DNA of 13,186 nt from Bacillota bacterium (GTDB lineage Bacteria; Bacillota; Bacilli; Alicyclobacillales; SLC66): the NCBI GenBank assembly GCA_021797415.1, contig JAJZZT010000123.1, positions 1 to 13,186 on the forward strand, written 5' to 3'. Below are positions 1 through 6,606 of this stretch, one piece after another. How positions within the stretch are numbered: the first letter of the stretch is position 1; every line of letters begins with the position of its first letter. Below the pieces are notes generated by a model. It had not been told where the DNA came from. It did no database searches and saw nothing but the letters and a program-made list of their open reading frames with translations. Made by a program: the position numbers and the translations under genes.

Positions 1-557
1 ACGGACAGGGGCGCGACGATGCGAAACAGCACGCCCGTCTCCCCGCATCCGTCAAGACGGGCGCTCTCGTACAACTCGCTTGATATTCCCTCGAAGAACA
101 CGCGGAACAGATAGACCAAGAGCGGCTGCGCACCCGCTGCATACGGCAGGATCAACGCCCACCAGGTTCCAAACAGATTGAGAGACTTCACCTCAACAAA
201 CAGGGGTATCAGTGTCAGGGTCTGAGGTATCATAATCAATCCCAGATAGGCATAAAAGACGATCTGCTTCCCGCGAAAGTGGGTCTGTGCAAAAGCATAC
301 GCCCCCGCCGCTGCGATGGGGATCGCTATGGCGATGGACGCGGCGGCCACAATGATCGTGTTGAGCAGGTAGCGACGCGTACCCGCCCAAGCCTGCAGGT
401 AGTTGTTCGCGTGAAAGGTCCATAGGATGGAGAATGGATTCTGTATATACTGCTGACCCGTCTTCATGGAATTGGCAAGAACAAATACGAACGGAATGTA
501 CGTGAGAACGAGCAGAAGGACAGAGCAGACCACACTCGCGAGTGATTTCCATTTCAT
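1..557 (-). CDS. CUT1 carbohydrate ABC transporter permease (MalG/AraQ type), partial at 3' end
   Basis: Inner-membrane permease subunit of a carbohydrate ABC importer. The minus-strand frame opened by the ATG at 557-555 stays open to the window edge, giving 185 residues of a family usually about 270-300 long, so the C-terminus lies outside. A strong GGAGGTG site (564-570) sits 6 nt before the ATG. Hydrophobic segments lie near residues 7-28, 63-90, 99-121 and 131-152. Residues 161-184 read as the cytoplasmic EAA loop that contacts the ATPase (ESARLDG...FRIVAPLS), with Cys where many members have the Ala of DGA. It follows the CUT1 binding-protein gene on the same strand, 300 bp downstream, and probably serves the same system. 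The expected MalF-type partner is not between them. No ATPase of this system is in view; CUT1 systems often share one encoded elsewhere. Substrate unknown. Confidence 0.9.
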   Translation of the reverse strand, partial: MKWKSLASVVCSVLLLVLTYIPFVFVLANSMKTGQQYIQNPFSILWTFHANNYLQAWAGTRRYLLNTIIVAAASIAIAIPIAAAGAYAFAQTHFRGKQIVFYAYLGLIMIPQTLTLIPLFVEVKSLNLFGTWWALILPYAAGAQPLLVYLFRVFFEGISSELYESARLDGCGETGVLFRIVAPLS

Positions 558-637
558 GTATCGCACCTCCCGAACAACGTGAAGAGCGGGGCTGTCCTTC
601 GTCCGTGAGTCAAGCCGCCGCCCTCCTGCGCAGTGAA

Positions 638-764
638 CTAGGAGGCATGGGATAAAGTCCCCTGACCAGGCGATCTGATTCCAGATAGAGCGTTTGAGGG
701 TTCAGTCAAACGCTCTATCTACTGTCACTCGCCTTCCTTAATTTGGTTATCCCATGTCCCCTAG
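638..764. repeat. Palindromic element A, copy 1 (127 bp, three nested inverted repeats)
   Basis: Seen directly: outer arms 638-655 and 747-764 pair in 16 of 18 positions (consensus CTAGGGGACATGGGATAA and its complement). A middle stem AGGCGA (668-673) pairs with TCGCCT (729-734). A perfect 15-bp inner hairpin, AGATAGAGCGTTTGA (683-697) with its exact complement at 706-720, closes an 8-nt loop. The left half can also form a local hairpin around GTCCCC, so alternative folds exist. Both ends are CTAG. A second copy lies at 13089-13186. It carries no reading frame of its own. It may be a MITE-like non-autonomous mobile element, a structured RNA, or both. It sits between two ABC transporter genes where a MalF-type gene would be expected. 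Confidence 0.85.
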
Positions 765-861
765 TGGTCGGCTTGCAAAATTCCGATCCAAATCATGTTT
801 CGGAATCCACTTGCGAATTCCGAACTTCTTCAGAAACAGAATTTTGGAAACGACCCACTAG
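761..861. repeat. Palindromic element B (nested inverted repeat overlapping the binding-protein stop codon)
   Basis: Three tiers of inverted repeat are visible: CTAGTGGTCG (761-770) against CGACCCACTAG (851-861, one extra C), CAAAATTC (776-783) against GAATTTTG (839-846), and TTCGGAAT (799-806) against ATTCCGAA (817-824). It shares its left CTAG with the right end of element A. Its right CTAG supplies the TAG stop codon of the upstream binding-protein gene (minus strand, 860-858). As RNA it would form a long hairpin immediately after that gene and could act as a processing or 3'-end-protecting structure; there is no T-run for a classical terminator. Its sequence differs from element A, so kinship is suggested only by the similar plan and the CTAG ends. 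Confidence 0.65.
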
Positions 862-2372
862 TATTTACCGAGATTGACCTTGTTCGCTTGGGCCCACTGC
901 TGGGCGGCCTGATTCAGCAGGGACTGCCATTGCTCCGCAAATGCGGTGTAGGTCATACTGCCGCCCACATAGGCTTGGATCAAGCGCAGACCTTGGTTTT
1001 GGGCCTGGGCAGTCAGCGCAGCATTGGTTATGGCGTCGACTGTCGCCGGCGGGAATTTTTGCGGCAGCAATGCCGACAACCCGGGGACAGATCCGGCAGG
1101 CAGTTTTGCCCCGTTGATCAAAGGAACGTACGCATTATTTGAGGAGTCGGCGATCCACGAAGCTTCATTCTGCGGAGCGTAGAGCCACTGCAGAAAATTG
1201 ATGACCCACTTTGTCTTCGCGGGTGTCATGGACGCATCGGCCGCTTGTGATGTCACGGACCATTCCCCTGCTCCGTTCGGCCCCCCCACGGTTCCGGTTA
1301 CGTTTACATTGGATGAATAAGGGGTTGTTGCCTTCGTGATCGTCGGAAAGGGGAAAAATCCGAACTTGCCCCGAAATCCGAGTTGGTTCAGATCGGGAAT
1401 ATCCCAAGAGCCCATCCAAGCCATGGCAAATTTGTTCTGCACAAAGGGTTGCAGTTCCGAAAGCGGAGGGCTGCTCTGAGTTGGCGCGGAACAGGCGTCG
1501 TAGGATGACTGGCCAGGCGCCATATATGGTCGCAACTGTCCGAGCAGCTTCCAGCCTTCCGCGTATGCGGGATTCTTCATGGAAATGACCCCGCGCTTGA
1601 CGCCGACCGCCACGTCCAATCCGGTAAGGATTTGTTGGCGATTCACATCAAACTTGGAAATCTGGGAATGAAGCAGGGCACTCTGAAATTTCCGCTCGTA
1701 CCAGGATGGATTGCATGGACCGCCCGTACCGAACATGAGTGGGGTGATCCCGATCTTCTTCAGTTTGGCCATGTCGGCTATCCACTGTGCGAAGGTTGCC
1801 GGTACAGTCTTGATCCCAGCCTTCGCAAAATCCGCCTTGTTGTAGAGTATCTCCGTAGCAACCGTGGACCCGAGCAGAATGTCGATGTTGCCGTTTGGCG
1901 CCTTCATGTAAGGCAGGGTGGAGGATTTCCAGGTTGCCAGCCAAGTCTTGAATCCCTTCGCATAGGGGCTCTTTTGGAGCAAATAGGGCTTCAGATTCTG
2001 CAGGATTCCCTGTGGCAAGGAGCCCGAGTTGACGGGACCGTACTGCTCAAACACGACATCCATTGCCGAGTGCGCCGACGCCCTCGCGATCAGTTCTGCG
2101 TTCATCTGCGTAATCCCCGGATTTCCGGCGATGGGTTGCCAGTCGACCGTAATGTTTGGGTGCATCTTTTCATATCGGAGCGTCAGCGCTTTCAATGCGC
2201 GGTTTTGAGCAGAATTCAATGAACCCGTATTGCCGGGGAGTTGAATGGTGATGGTGTATTTCGACAGTGTTTTCGAGCTTGCCGCATTTAGGGTAAGAAC
2301 AATCGCAAATGAGCTGACACCCAGACAACACACCGCTAACCCAATCGCAATTCTGCGTGTCGTTTTTGTCAT
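858..2372 (-). CDS. CUT1-type extracellular solute-binding protein (family 1)
   Basis: Secreted sugar- or oligosaccharide-binding protein of an ABC importer, 504 residues. I chose the ATG at 2372 because CTCCCCCC (2381-2388; GGGGGGAG on the coding strand) sits 8 nt upstream; an in-frame ATG at 2390 would include that site. Residues 1-31 form a signal peptide (basic TKTTRR, hydrophobic core, ending near LNAAS). There is no proper lipobox: the Cys pair at 15-16 is preceded by Val or Cys rather than Gly/Ala/Ser. The mature part has the binding-protein hallmarks: TITIQLPG opening strand, a run like YEKMHPNITVDWQP near residue 75, QNKFAMAWMGSWDIPDL in the second lobe, and a Trp-rich C-terminal helix region. 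The usual MalF-type gene does not follow; elements B and A do, then a MalG-type permease. It has its own promoter (2623-2651). Substrate unknown. Confidence 0.92.
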   Translation of the reverse strand: MTKTTRRIAIGLAVCCLGVSSFAIVLTLNAASSKTLSKYTITIQLPGNTGSLNSAQNRALKALTLRYEKMHPNITVDWQPIAGNPGITQMNAELIARASAHSAMDVVFEQYGPVNSGSLPQGILQNLKPYLLQKSPYAKGFKTWLATWKSSTLPYMKAPNGNIDILLGSTVATEILYNKADFAKAGIKTVPATFAQWIADMAKLKKIGITPLMFGTGGPCNPSWYERKFQSALLHSQISKFDVNRQQILTGLDVAVGVKRGVISMKNPAYAEGWKLLGQLRPYMAPGQSSYDACSAPTQSSPPLSELQPFVQNKFAMAWMGSWDIPDLNQLGFRGKFGFFPFPTITKATTPYSSNVNVTGTVGGPNGAGEWSVTSQAADASMTPAKTKWVINFLQWLYAPQNEASWIADSSNNAYVPLINGAKLPAGSVPGLSALLPQKFPPATVDAITNAALTAQAQNQGLRLIQAYVGGSMTYTAFAEQWQSLLNQAAQQWAQANKVNLGKY

Positions 2373-2551
2373 GCTGAGAACTCCCCCCATTCAGAATGTG
2401 TTATGAATCTCTGCCTACTACTCGTCCAAGGCACACCGGATCTTTCGCGATGTAAACACACCCGTCGCATATCCGTAGAACCAATACGCGTAAGATGCGG
2501 TTCACTTGGCAGAGAGAAGTTGCATAACAGACCGACCAGCCCAGCCACCAT
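2369..2551 (-). CDS. Possible 60-residue leader ORF overlapping the binding-protein start (ATGA)
   Basis: A short reading frame lies within the transcribed leader of the CUT1 binding-protein gene. Its ATG at 2551 is preceded closely by GAGGGAAGG. Its TGA stop (2371-2369) overlaps the binding-protein ATG (2372-2370) in an ATGA arrangement typical of translational coupling. The product has no recognisable family, no repeats and no convincing hydrophobic segment apart from the first 12 residues. It could be a regulatory leader peptide or an accidental open frame; the downstream gene has its own strong ribosome site, which weakens the case. Treat as a candidate only. Confidence 0.2.
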   Translation of the reverse strand: MVAGLVGLLCNFSLPSEPHLTRIGSTDMRRVCLHRERSGVPWTSSRQRFITHSEWGEFSA

Positions 2552-2622
2552 GTCCTTCCCTCGCAGTTAATCTACTACTCCGAAATCTATATAAATCTAT
2601 GTGCATCTGGTCTGATGGCCTG

Positions 2623-2651
2623 ATTGTATTGTAATCACGTCTCTGTGTCAA
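2623..2651 (-). promoter_or_regulatory. Sigma-A promoter of the CUT1 binding-protein gene
   Basis: On the minus strand TTGACA (2651-2646) is followed after exactly 17 nt by TACAAT (2628-2623): a consensus -35 and a near-consensus -10. Predicted start is near 2615, giving a leader of about 240 nt. TGATT and AATCA (2621-2625 and 2633-2637) form a 5-bp inverted repeat around the -10 that could be an operator. Just past the start lies an AT-rich direct repeat AAATCTAT (2583-2590 and 2593-2600, period 10). The rest of the non-coding interval 2373-2827, between the end of the CUT2 permease gene and this operon, shows no other clear gene and no T-tailed terminator for the upstream operon. Confidence 0.75.
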
Positions 2652-2653
2652 GA

Positions 2654-2676
2654 AACATCACTATGGAACATCACTA
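2654..2676. promoter_or_regulatory. Tandem 10-bp direct repeat upstream of the -35 (candidate activator site)
   Basis: AACATCACTA occurs twice (2654-2663 and 2667-2676), separated by TGG, giving a 13-bp period. It begins 2 bp upstream of the -35 box of the CUT1 promoter. A perfect tandem site directly abutting the -35 is the position used by class II-type activators such as AraC-family or response-regulator proteins, which commonly control CUT1 operons. No such regulator is encoded in the window, so the assignment is inference. Confidence 0.45.
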
Positions 2677-2827
2677 CGGATTTGCGATGTCCAAACCGTT
2701 GATGCACCCCAAAGGTTCGTCGCAAGCCCAGCGAATGCAGAACCGTCGGCGCATCCAAGACCCCCGTTCAGCACGTGTTGTCAAACCGTCTCGGACGCCG
2801 TCATTTCCGCCTTTCAAAGACGCGTGA

Positions 2828-3835
2828 TCACCCTTGACCCGTTCCCGGGTTTGGTTTTGAATCCTTCTTCCAGAATCGCTGGAGAACTTCCGTGGACGGA
2901 AGACGGAGCCGCTGTGACGTACGAAGTGTATCCACCGTCACGGCGATCAGAATGATGAGTCCAATGACCAGTGGTTGCCAATAGCTGCTCACATTGATGA
3001 TATTCAGCCCATCCATAATTGTGCCGATGAGAACGGCCCCTATCAGAGCACCGACAATCGACCCGACACCGCCGAACAGGCTGACGCCCCCAACCACGGC
3101 CCCCGCGATGGAAAAGAACAGCGACGTCCCGGAACCGGCGGTCGGAAAACCGGACATCAGTCGGGACGCATCAATCAATCCACAAAGGCCCGACATCAAT
3201 CCGCTGGTCAGGTACACCAACAAATCCACTTTCGCCGTGTTGACCCCCGCCAATCGCGCTGCGTCCCTGTTTCCCCCGGTGGCGTAGATGTGTACGCCGA
3301 GCGAAGTGCGGGTTAAAAACAACCATGCCAGCATCGCGAGTATGCCAAGAATGAGCACCGGGACCGGGATCGGGCCAACAAATCCTCCCCCAATTTGCGA
3401 AAAACCCTGCTTTACGATGGCGATCGGATTCGCCTGTGTCAGGATCATCGGAATACTGGCCGTCACACTCATCGTGGCAAACGTTGTGATGAAAGGAGGA
3501 ACCTTTACATAATGAATGACCGCCCCATTGACCAGACCAAGAGCAAGAGTCGAGAGGAGCGCAACCGCCACAGCTTCCCAGAGTGAACCGTTGCTTTGTA
3601 GAACCATGGCCGCCAGAACGCCGGACAGCGCTATCCCGGAACCAACCGAAAGATCGATGCCCCCGGTCAGCAAGACGAATGTTTGTCCCAATGAGAGAAG
3701 GGCGATCACGGTCACATTGAGCAACATGGTAAACAGGTTTCCTGTGGTGAAAAACTGATTGGATAGAAGGGCAAAGACGAGACCCACGACAATCAGTACA
3801 ATTAAAATCCCCAGTTCATTCGGTAACCGTCGCAT
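2828..3835 (-). CDS. CUT2 (ribose-type) ABC transporter permease, RbsC family
   Basis: Membrane channel subunit of a monosaccharide importer, 335 residues. The ATG at 3835 is preferred over an upstream TTG at 3856 because GGGGAGG lies 9 nt before it. It overlaps the 3' end of the ATPase gene by 20 nt, implying translational coupling. About eight to ten hydrophobic helices are evident. The family signature TGGIDLSVG is at residues 57-65, and ATGGNRDAARLAGVN corresponds to the cytoplasmic ATPase-contact loop of RbsC-type permeases (GGNxxAAxLxGI). The C-terminal 30 residues are polar and charged, ending in a Gly/Pro-rich tail. It works with the double ATPase and the periplasmic-binding-type protein encoded upstream. 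Family certain, substrate unknown. It is the last gene of the three-gene operon, and no obvious hairpin terminator follows. Confidence 0.95.
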   Translation of the reverse strand: MRRLPNELGILIVLIVVGLVFALLSNQFFTTGNLFTMLLNVTVIALLSLGQTFVLLTGGIDLSVGSGIALSGVLAAMVLQSNGSLWEAVAVALLSTLALGLVNGAVIHYVKVPPFITTFATMSVTASIPMILTQANPIAIVKQGFSQIGGGFVGPIPVPVLILGILAMLAWLFLTRTSLGVHIYATGGNRDAARLAGVNTAKVDLLVYLTSGLMSGLCGLIDASRLMSGFPTAGSGTSLFFSIAGAVVGGVSLFGGVGSIVGALIGAVLIGTIMDGLNIINVSSYWQPLVIGLIILIAVTVDTLRTSQRLRLPSTEVLQRFWKKDSKPNPGTGQG

Positions 3836-5354
3836 ACCTGAAATCCTCCCCACCAACGGCCAGTGTCCTCAGATGCGCCGCCGTCACGTCCTGGCAGTTG
3901 GCGAAAATGTGTGCACACCTGCCATCCACAAAGACGCCAATGCGATCACTGATGCGAATGATCTCCTCTTCCTCGGTGGACGCGACAATGACCGCAGTCG
4001 ATTGTTCACGGACCCAGGAACGGATGATGGCGTAAATCTCACTCTTCACCCCGAGATCAATCCCCTTGGTCGGCTCGTCGAGCAGTAACAACATGGGGTT
4101 TTGCAATGCCGCACGCGCAAACAGGATCTTCTGCTGGTTCCCGCCGCTGAGATACCTCATCGCACGCTCCACGTCTCCCCGGATCTGCAGGACAGAGAAT
4201 TGCTTCGCCGCAAGGTCTTGAATCATGCGGCGGGCCACGAACCCGAAGCGACTCTCTCGCGCGTAGATGGGGAGTGCGGCATTTTGGATCGAGTTCATGT
4301 TGGGAATAAACCCGTCGATCCGCCGATCCTCCGTCACATAGGTTATGCCCCGTTTCAACGCATCCTGCGGTCGTCTAGGGTGAAATGGATGTCCAAGGAA
4401 CCAAAGCTCGCCGCTCAGGATTTTGTCCAGGCCCATCACCGTGCGCAGGAATTCTGTGCGCCCTGCGCCCACCAGTCCGTAGAGTCCAAGAACCTCCCCG
4501 GCATAGACATCCAGGGTCACTCCGCGCAAGTGCGAATTCACAAGATTTCGGACGCTCATGACCGGAGAACGATCGTGGGCATCCCCCTGTTGACCCCGGC
4601 GGATAGGTGTCTCAGGTTCCGTCGAGATACTTCCTTTATGGCCCACGACAGACCGAACAATCTGGTCGCGTTCAAAACTGGAGGTGTCTCCGGAGAGGAC
4701 GACGCGCCCCTCGGAAAGAACGGTGACTCGATCTGCGACAGCGAATACTTCATTCAATTTGTGCGTTACAAGCACGACGCCGGTGTCGCTGTTGCGCACG
4801 ATGTTCCGGATTGTCGTCAGCAACATGTCGACCTGATGAAATTCCAGGGAGGTTGTCGGCTCGTCCAAAAACAGGAACGTGCTCTGTTTTTGAAGCGCGG
4901 CGACGATCTCCAGCAGTTGCTTTTCAGCATGCGACAGCGTGGCCACCGATGCCCCCGGGTCCAGGGCGAGTCCGTATCGACCGATTATCTCCTTTGCCTC
5001 GCGATGAATTCTTGTCCTGCGAGTCAAACCCCCGCGGCCGGCCGTCGTACCGAGAAACAGATTCTCTGCCACGCTTAGCTGATTGATGACGCGCAATTCC
5101 TGATAGACGCAAGCAATTCCCTCCGCCTGCGCGTCGTACGGCGATCGAAAGCGGACACTCCTCCCGGAGATCTGGATCTCCCCTTCATCCGGCCACTCCA
5201 CACCGGATAAGATCTTGAGCAGCGTCGACTTGCCGGCGCCGTTATGGCCGACCAGCGCATGGACTTCGCCGGTCCGCAGAGATGTCGTTACATTGTGCAG
5301 CACCTTGTTCCCGTTATAGGACTTCCCCAACTCATGCAATGCGAGAACCTGCAC
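3816..5354 (-). CDS. CUT2 ABC transporter ATP-binding protein with two ATPase domains, RbsA family
   Basis: Cytoplasmic ATPase powering monosaccharide import, 512 residues, the usual length for RbsA/MglA/XylG proteins. The start is GTG at 5354 with GAGGTGAGG just upstream. Domain 1 has Walker A GHNGAGKST (36-44), Q-loop YQE (84-86), signature LSHAEKQ (140-146), Walker B FLFLDEPT (160-167) and switch His198. Domain 2 is degenerate in the way typical of this family: GLVGAGRTE (293-301) lacks the Walker A lysine and the switch His is replaced (STEEEE, 459-464), while LSGGNQQ (402-408) and LLLLDEPTKGID (422-433) are intact. The permease gene overlaps its 3' end by 20 nt; the binding-protein gene lies 72 nt upstream, separated by a stable hairpin. 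Part of the operon divergent from the catabolic genes. Confidence 0.96.
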   Translation of the reverse strand: MQVLALHELGKSYNGNKVLHNVTTSLRTGEVHALVGHNGAGKSTLLKILSGVEWPDEGEIQISGRSVRFRSPYDAQAEGIACVYQELRVINQLSVAENLFLGTTAGRGGLTRRTRIHREAKEIIGRYGLALDPGASVATLSHAEKQLLEIVAALQKQSTFLFLDEPTTSLEFHQVDMLLTTIRNIVRNSDTGVVLVTHKLNEVFAVADRVTVLSEGRVVLSGDTSSFERDQIVRSVVGHKGSISTEPETPIRRGQQGDAHDRSPVMSVRNLVNSHLRGVTLDVYAGEVLGLYGLVGAGRTEFLRTVMGLDKILSGELWFLGHPFHPRRPQDALKRGITYVTEDRRIDGFIPNMNSIQNAALPIYARESRFGFVARRMIQDLAAKQFSVLQIRGDVERAMRYLSGGNQQKILFARAALQNPMLLLLDEPTKGIDLGVKSEIYAIIRSWVREQSTAVIVASTEEEEIIRISDRIGVFVDGRCAHIFANCQDVTAAHLRTLAVGGEDFRYATVTE

Positions 5355-5376
5355 CTGACCTCACCTCGCAGGATAA

Positions 5377-5411
5377 CGGGGGAATGTGGCCATCAACTCC
5401 GCATTCCCCCG
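5377..5411 (-). other. Intercistronic stem-loop between binding-protein and ATPase genes
   Basis: CGGGGGAATG (5377-5386) and CATTCCCCCG (5402-5411) form a perfect 10-bp stem around a 15-nt loop, placed between the binding-protein stop (5427) and the ATPase start (5354). No T-run follows, so it is probably not a full terminator. A structure at this place usually stabilises the upstream message or attenuates read-through, giving an excess of binding protein over membrane subunits. Confidence 0.7.
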
Positions 5412-5426
5412 CCCATTCACTTGGAA

Positions 5427-6470
5427 TCAACCAAAGCTTCTGGCCAATGCGGTATGAATATTGGCTTTCGTAACGCCGGGTACCGGAGCGAGAACCTGCG
5501 ACGGAACATGCTTTCCATGAAGATATTTCCATATATTCGCCACCTCGATCTTCGCCTCCTCGACAGGCATTTGTTGTGCGCCCGCCTTAAAAATCGAGTT
5601 CTGCTGAACATACAGGATGTTCTGCCGCGAACTGGAGAATCCGAACAGCGACACTTTTCCCGTCTTTCCCTGACTGCGGATCGCCTGAACGATCCCCTGT
5701 GAATCGGGGCCATTGTCGCTGAAAATCACATTCATGGTGGGGTGTCCCGTGATCATCTCTGACGCCACACTCAGACCCTCGGGCGGCGAGGCTTTCCCGT
5801 CAAGTGTGGTAACGACTTTTATGCCCGGGTATTTGTGAATTACGCTGAGGAATCCCGCATCGCGCAACCGACAGGACTGCGCCTCGGGAAAATTGACGAT
5901 ACCGACCACGGCTTGCGGCTTCCTTCCGAGGGAACGGACCAGCTCCTGGCCGATGATCTTTCCTCCAAGGAAATTGTTGGATTGGACAACTTCCACCTCG
6001 TGCGCCTTATCGAGCGCCATAATCTTGGGATCCGCGTTCGAGTCAATAAAGAACACGGGGATGCGCGCCTTGTTGAGCGCCTCCACCGCTGTGACGATGG
6101 GCACCGAGTTCTGCGGAGCGATAGCCACAGCGCTTACATGCTGCTGGATAAAGGTCTGAATTTGGGACAGTTGCGTGACCTGATCACCATTTGCGGAAGC
6201 GACGTGTACCTGCAACCCGATTTTCGCGCCGTTCTGCTGGAAACTCTTGGCCATAGCCGCAAAGTAAGGGTTCGTAAGTGTGTACATCGACACGCCGAGC
6301 ACAAACTTTTTGGCTGAGGCGCGATGGACTGCCGTGTGTACCGTGTGAGCCGATGCGATCATTTGGGACGATCCCACCAAGAGTGTGGCCACCGCCCCCG
6401 ACAGGATGACCGACCTAAGAAGCAGTCGCGATGCGCCGCGATGGCGTCGCTTGTCTTTTCGCTCGGACAT
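5427..6470 (-). CDS. CUT2 sugar-binding protein (periplasmic-binding protein type 1, RbsB-like)
   Basis: Exported ligand-binding subunit of the CUT2 importer, 347 residues from the ATG at 6470. I prefer that start because AAAAGGGGG lies about 9 nt upstream; in-frame ATGs at 6491 and 6560 have poorer sites. The N-terminus is a Sec signal: a basic stretch (RKDKRRHRGASR), a hydrophobic core (residues 16-34), and a likely signal peptidase I site near ASA-HT (residue 41). There is no lipobox cysteine. The mature chain begins FVLGVSMYTLTNPYFAAM, the classic first strand of Peripla_BP_4 proteins, with GVSMYT...NPYF ligand-contact positions, APQNSVPIV near the first hinge, and IFSDNGPDSQGIVQAI in the second lobe. 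It is the first gene of its operon, reading from the divergent control region. The ligand is not predictable; the catabolic neighbours suggest a sugar, polyol or sugar acid. Confidence 0.94.
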   Translation of the reverse strand: MSERKDKRRHRGASRLLLRSVILSGAVATLLVGSSQMIASAHTVHTAVHRASAKKFVLGVSMYTLTNPYFAAMAKSFQQNGAKIGLQVHVASANGDQVTQLSQIQTFIQQHVSAVAIAPQNSVPIVTAVEALNKARIPVFFIDSNADPKIMALDKAHEVEVVQSNNFLGGKIIGQELVRSLGRKPQAVVGIVNFPEAQSCRLRDAGFLSVIHKYPGIKVVTTLDGKASPPEGLSVASEMITGHPTMNVIFSDNGPDSQGIVQAIRSQGKTGKVSLFGFSSSRQNILYVQQNSIFKAGAQQMPVEEAKIEVANIWKYLHGKHVPSQVLAPVPGVTKANIHTALARSFG

Positions 6471-6606
6471 TCGGTTGAACCCCCTTTTCATCTTCCCTGT
6501 TGCGATCCTCCAACACGCCCATCCGCACTCAATCACGAGAGAAACTGACTGACCCGCCACTCCACTGAATCAACACGACATGAGCTGCACGCCCCGCCGC
6601 TGGATC

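Noticed and set aside
193..552. A 119-codon minus-strand frame in the permease region
   Set aside because: It is the +1 shadow of the partial MalG-type permease, whose own frame has the ribosome site, hydrophobic helices and EAA loop.
628..635. GCGCAGTG just before element A copy 1, also at 13056-13063 before copy 2
   Set aside because: The distance to the CTAG end differs (2 versus 25 nt), so this is probably chance and was not counted as part of the repeat.
638..720. Element A as a rho-independent terminator
   Set aside because: The inner hairpin is strong, but no T-run follows on either strand, and the conserved flanks and outer arms are not explained by termination.
638..764. Element A as an integron attC site
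   Set aside because: The ends lack the RYYYAAC/GTTRRRY core boxes, there is no integrase, and no cassette-like gene array surrounds it.
2624..2827. A 67-codon plus-strand frame in the gap between the two transporter operons
   Set aside because: Basic, low-complexity product, no ribosome site, and it runs antisense to the CUT1 promoter and its tandem repeat.
4101..5078. A 325-codon plus-strand open frame inside the ABC ATPase gene
   Set aside because: It is the antisense shadow of a gene with complete Walker and signature motifs; the product is Arg/His-rich and matches nothing known to me.
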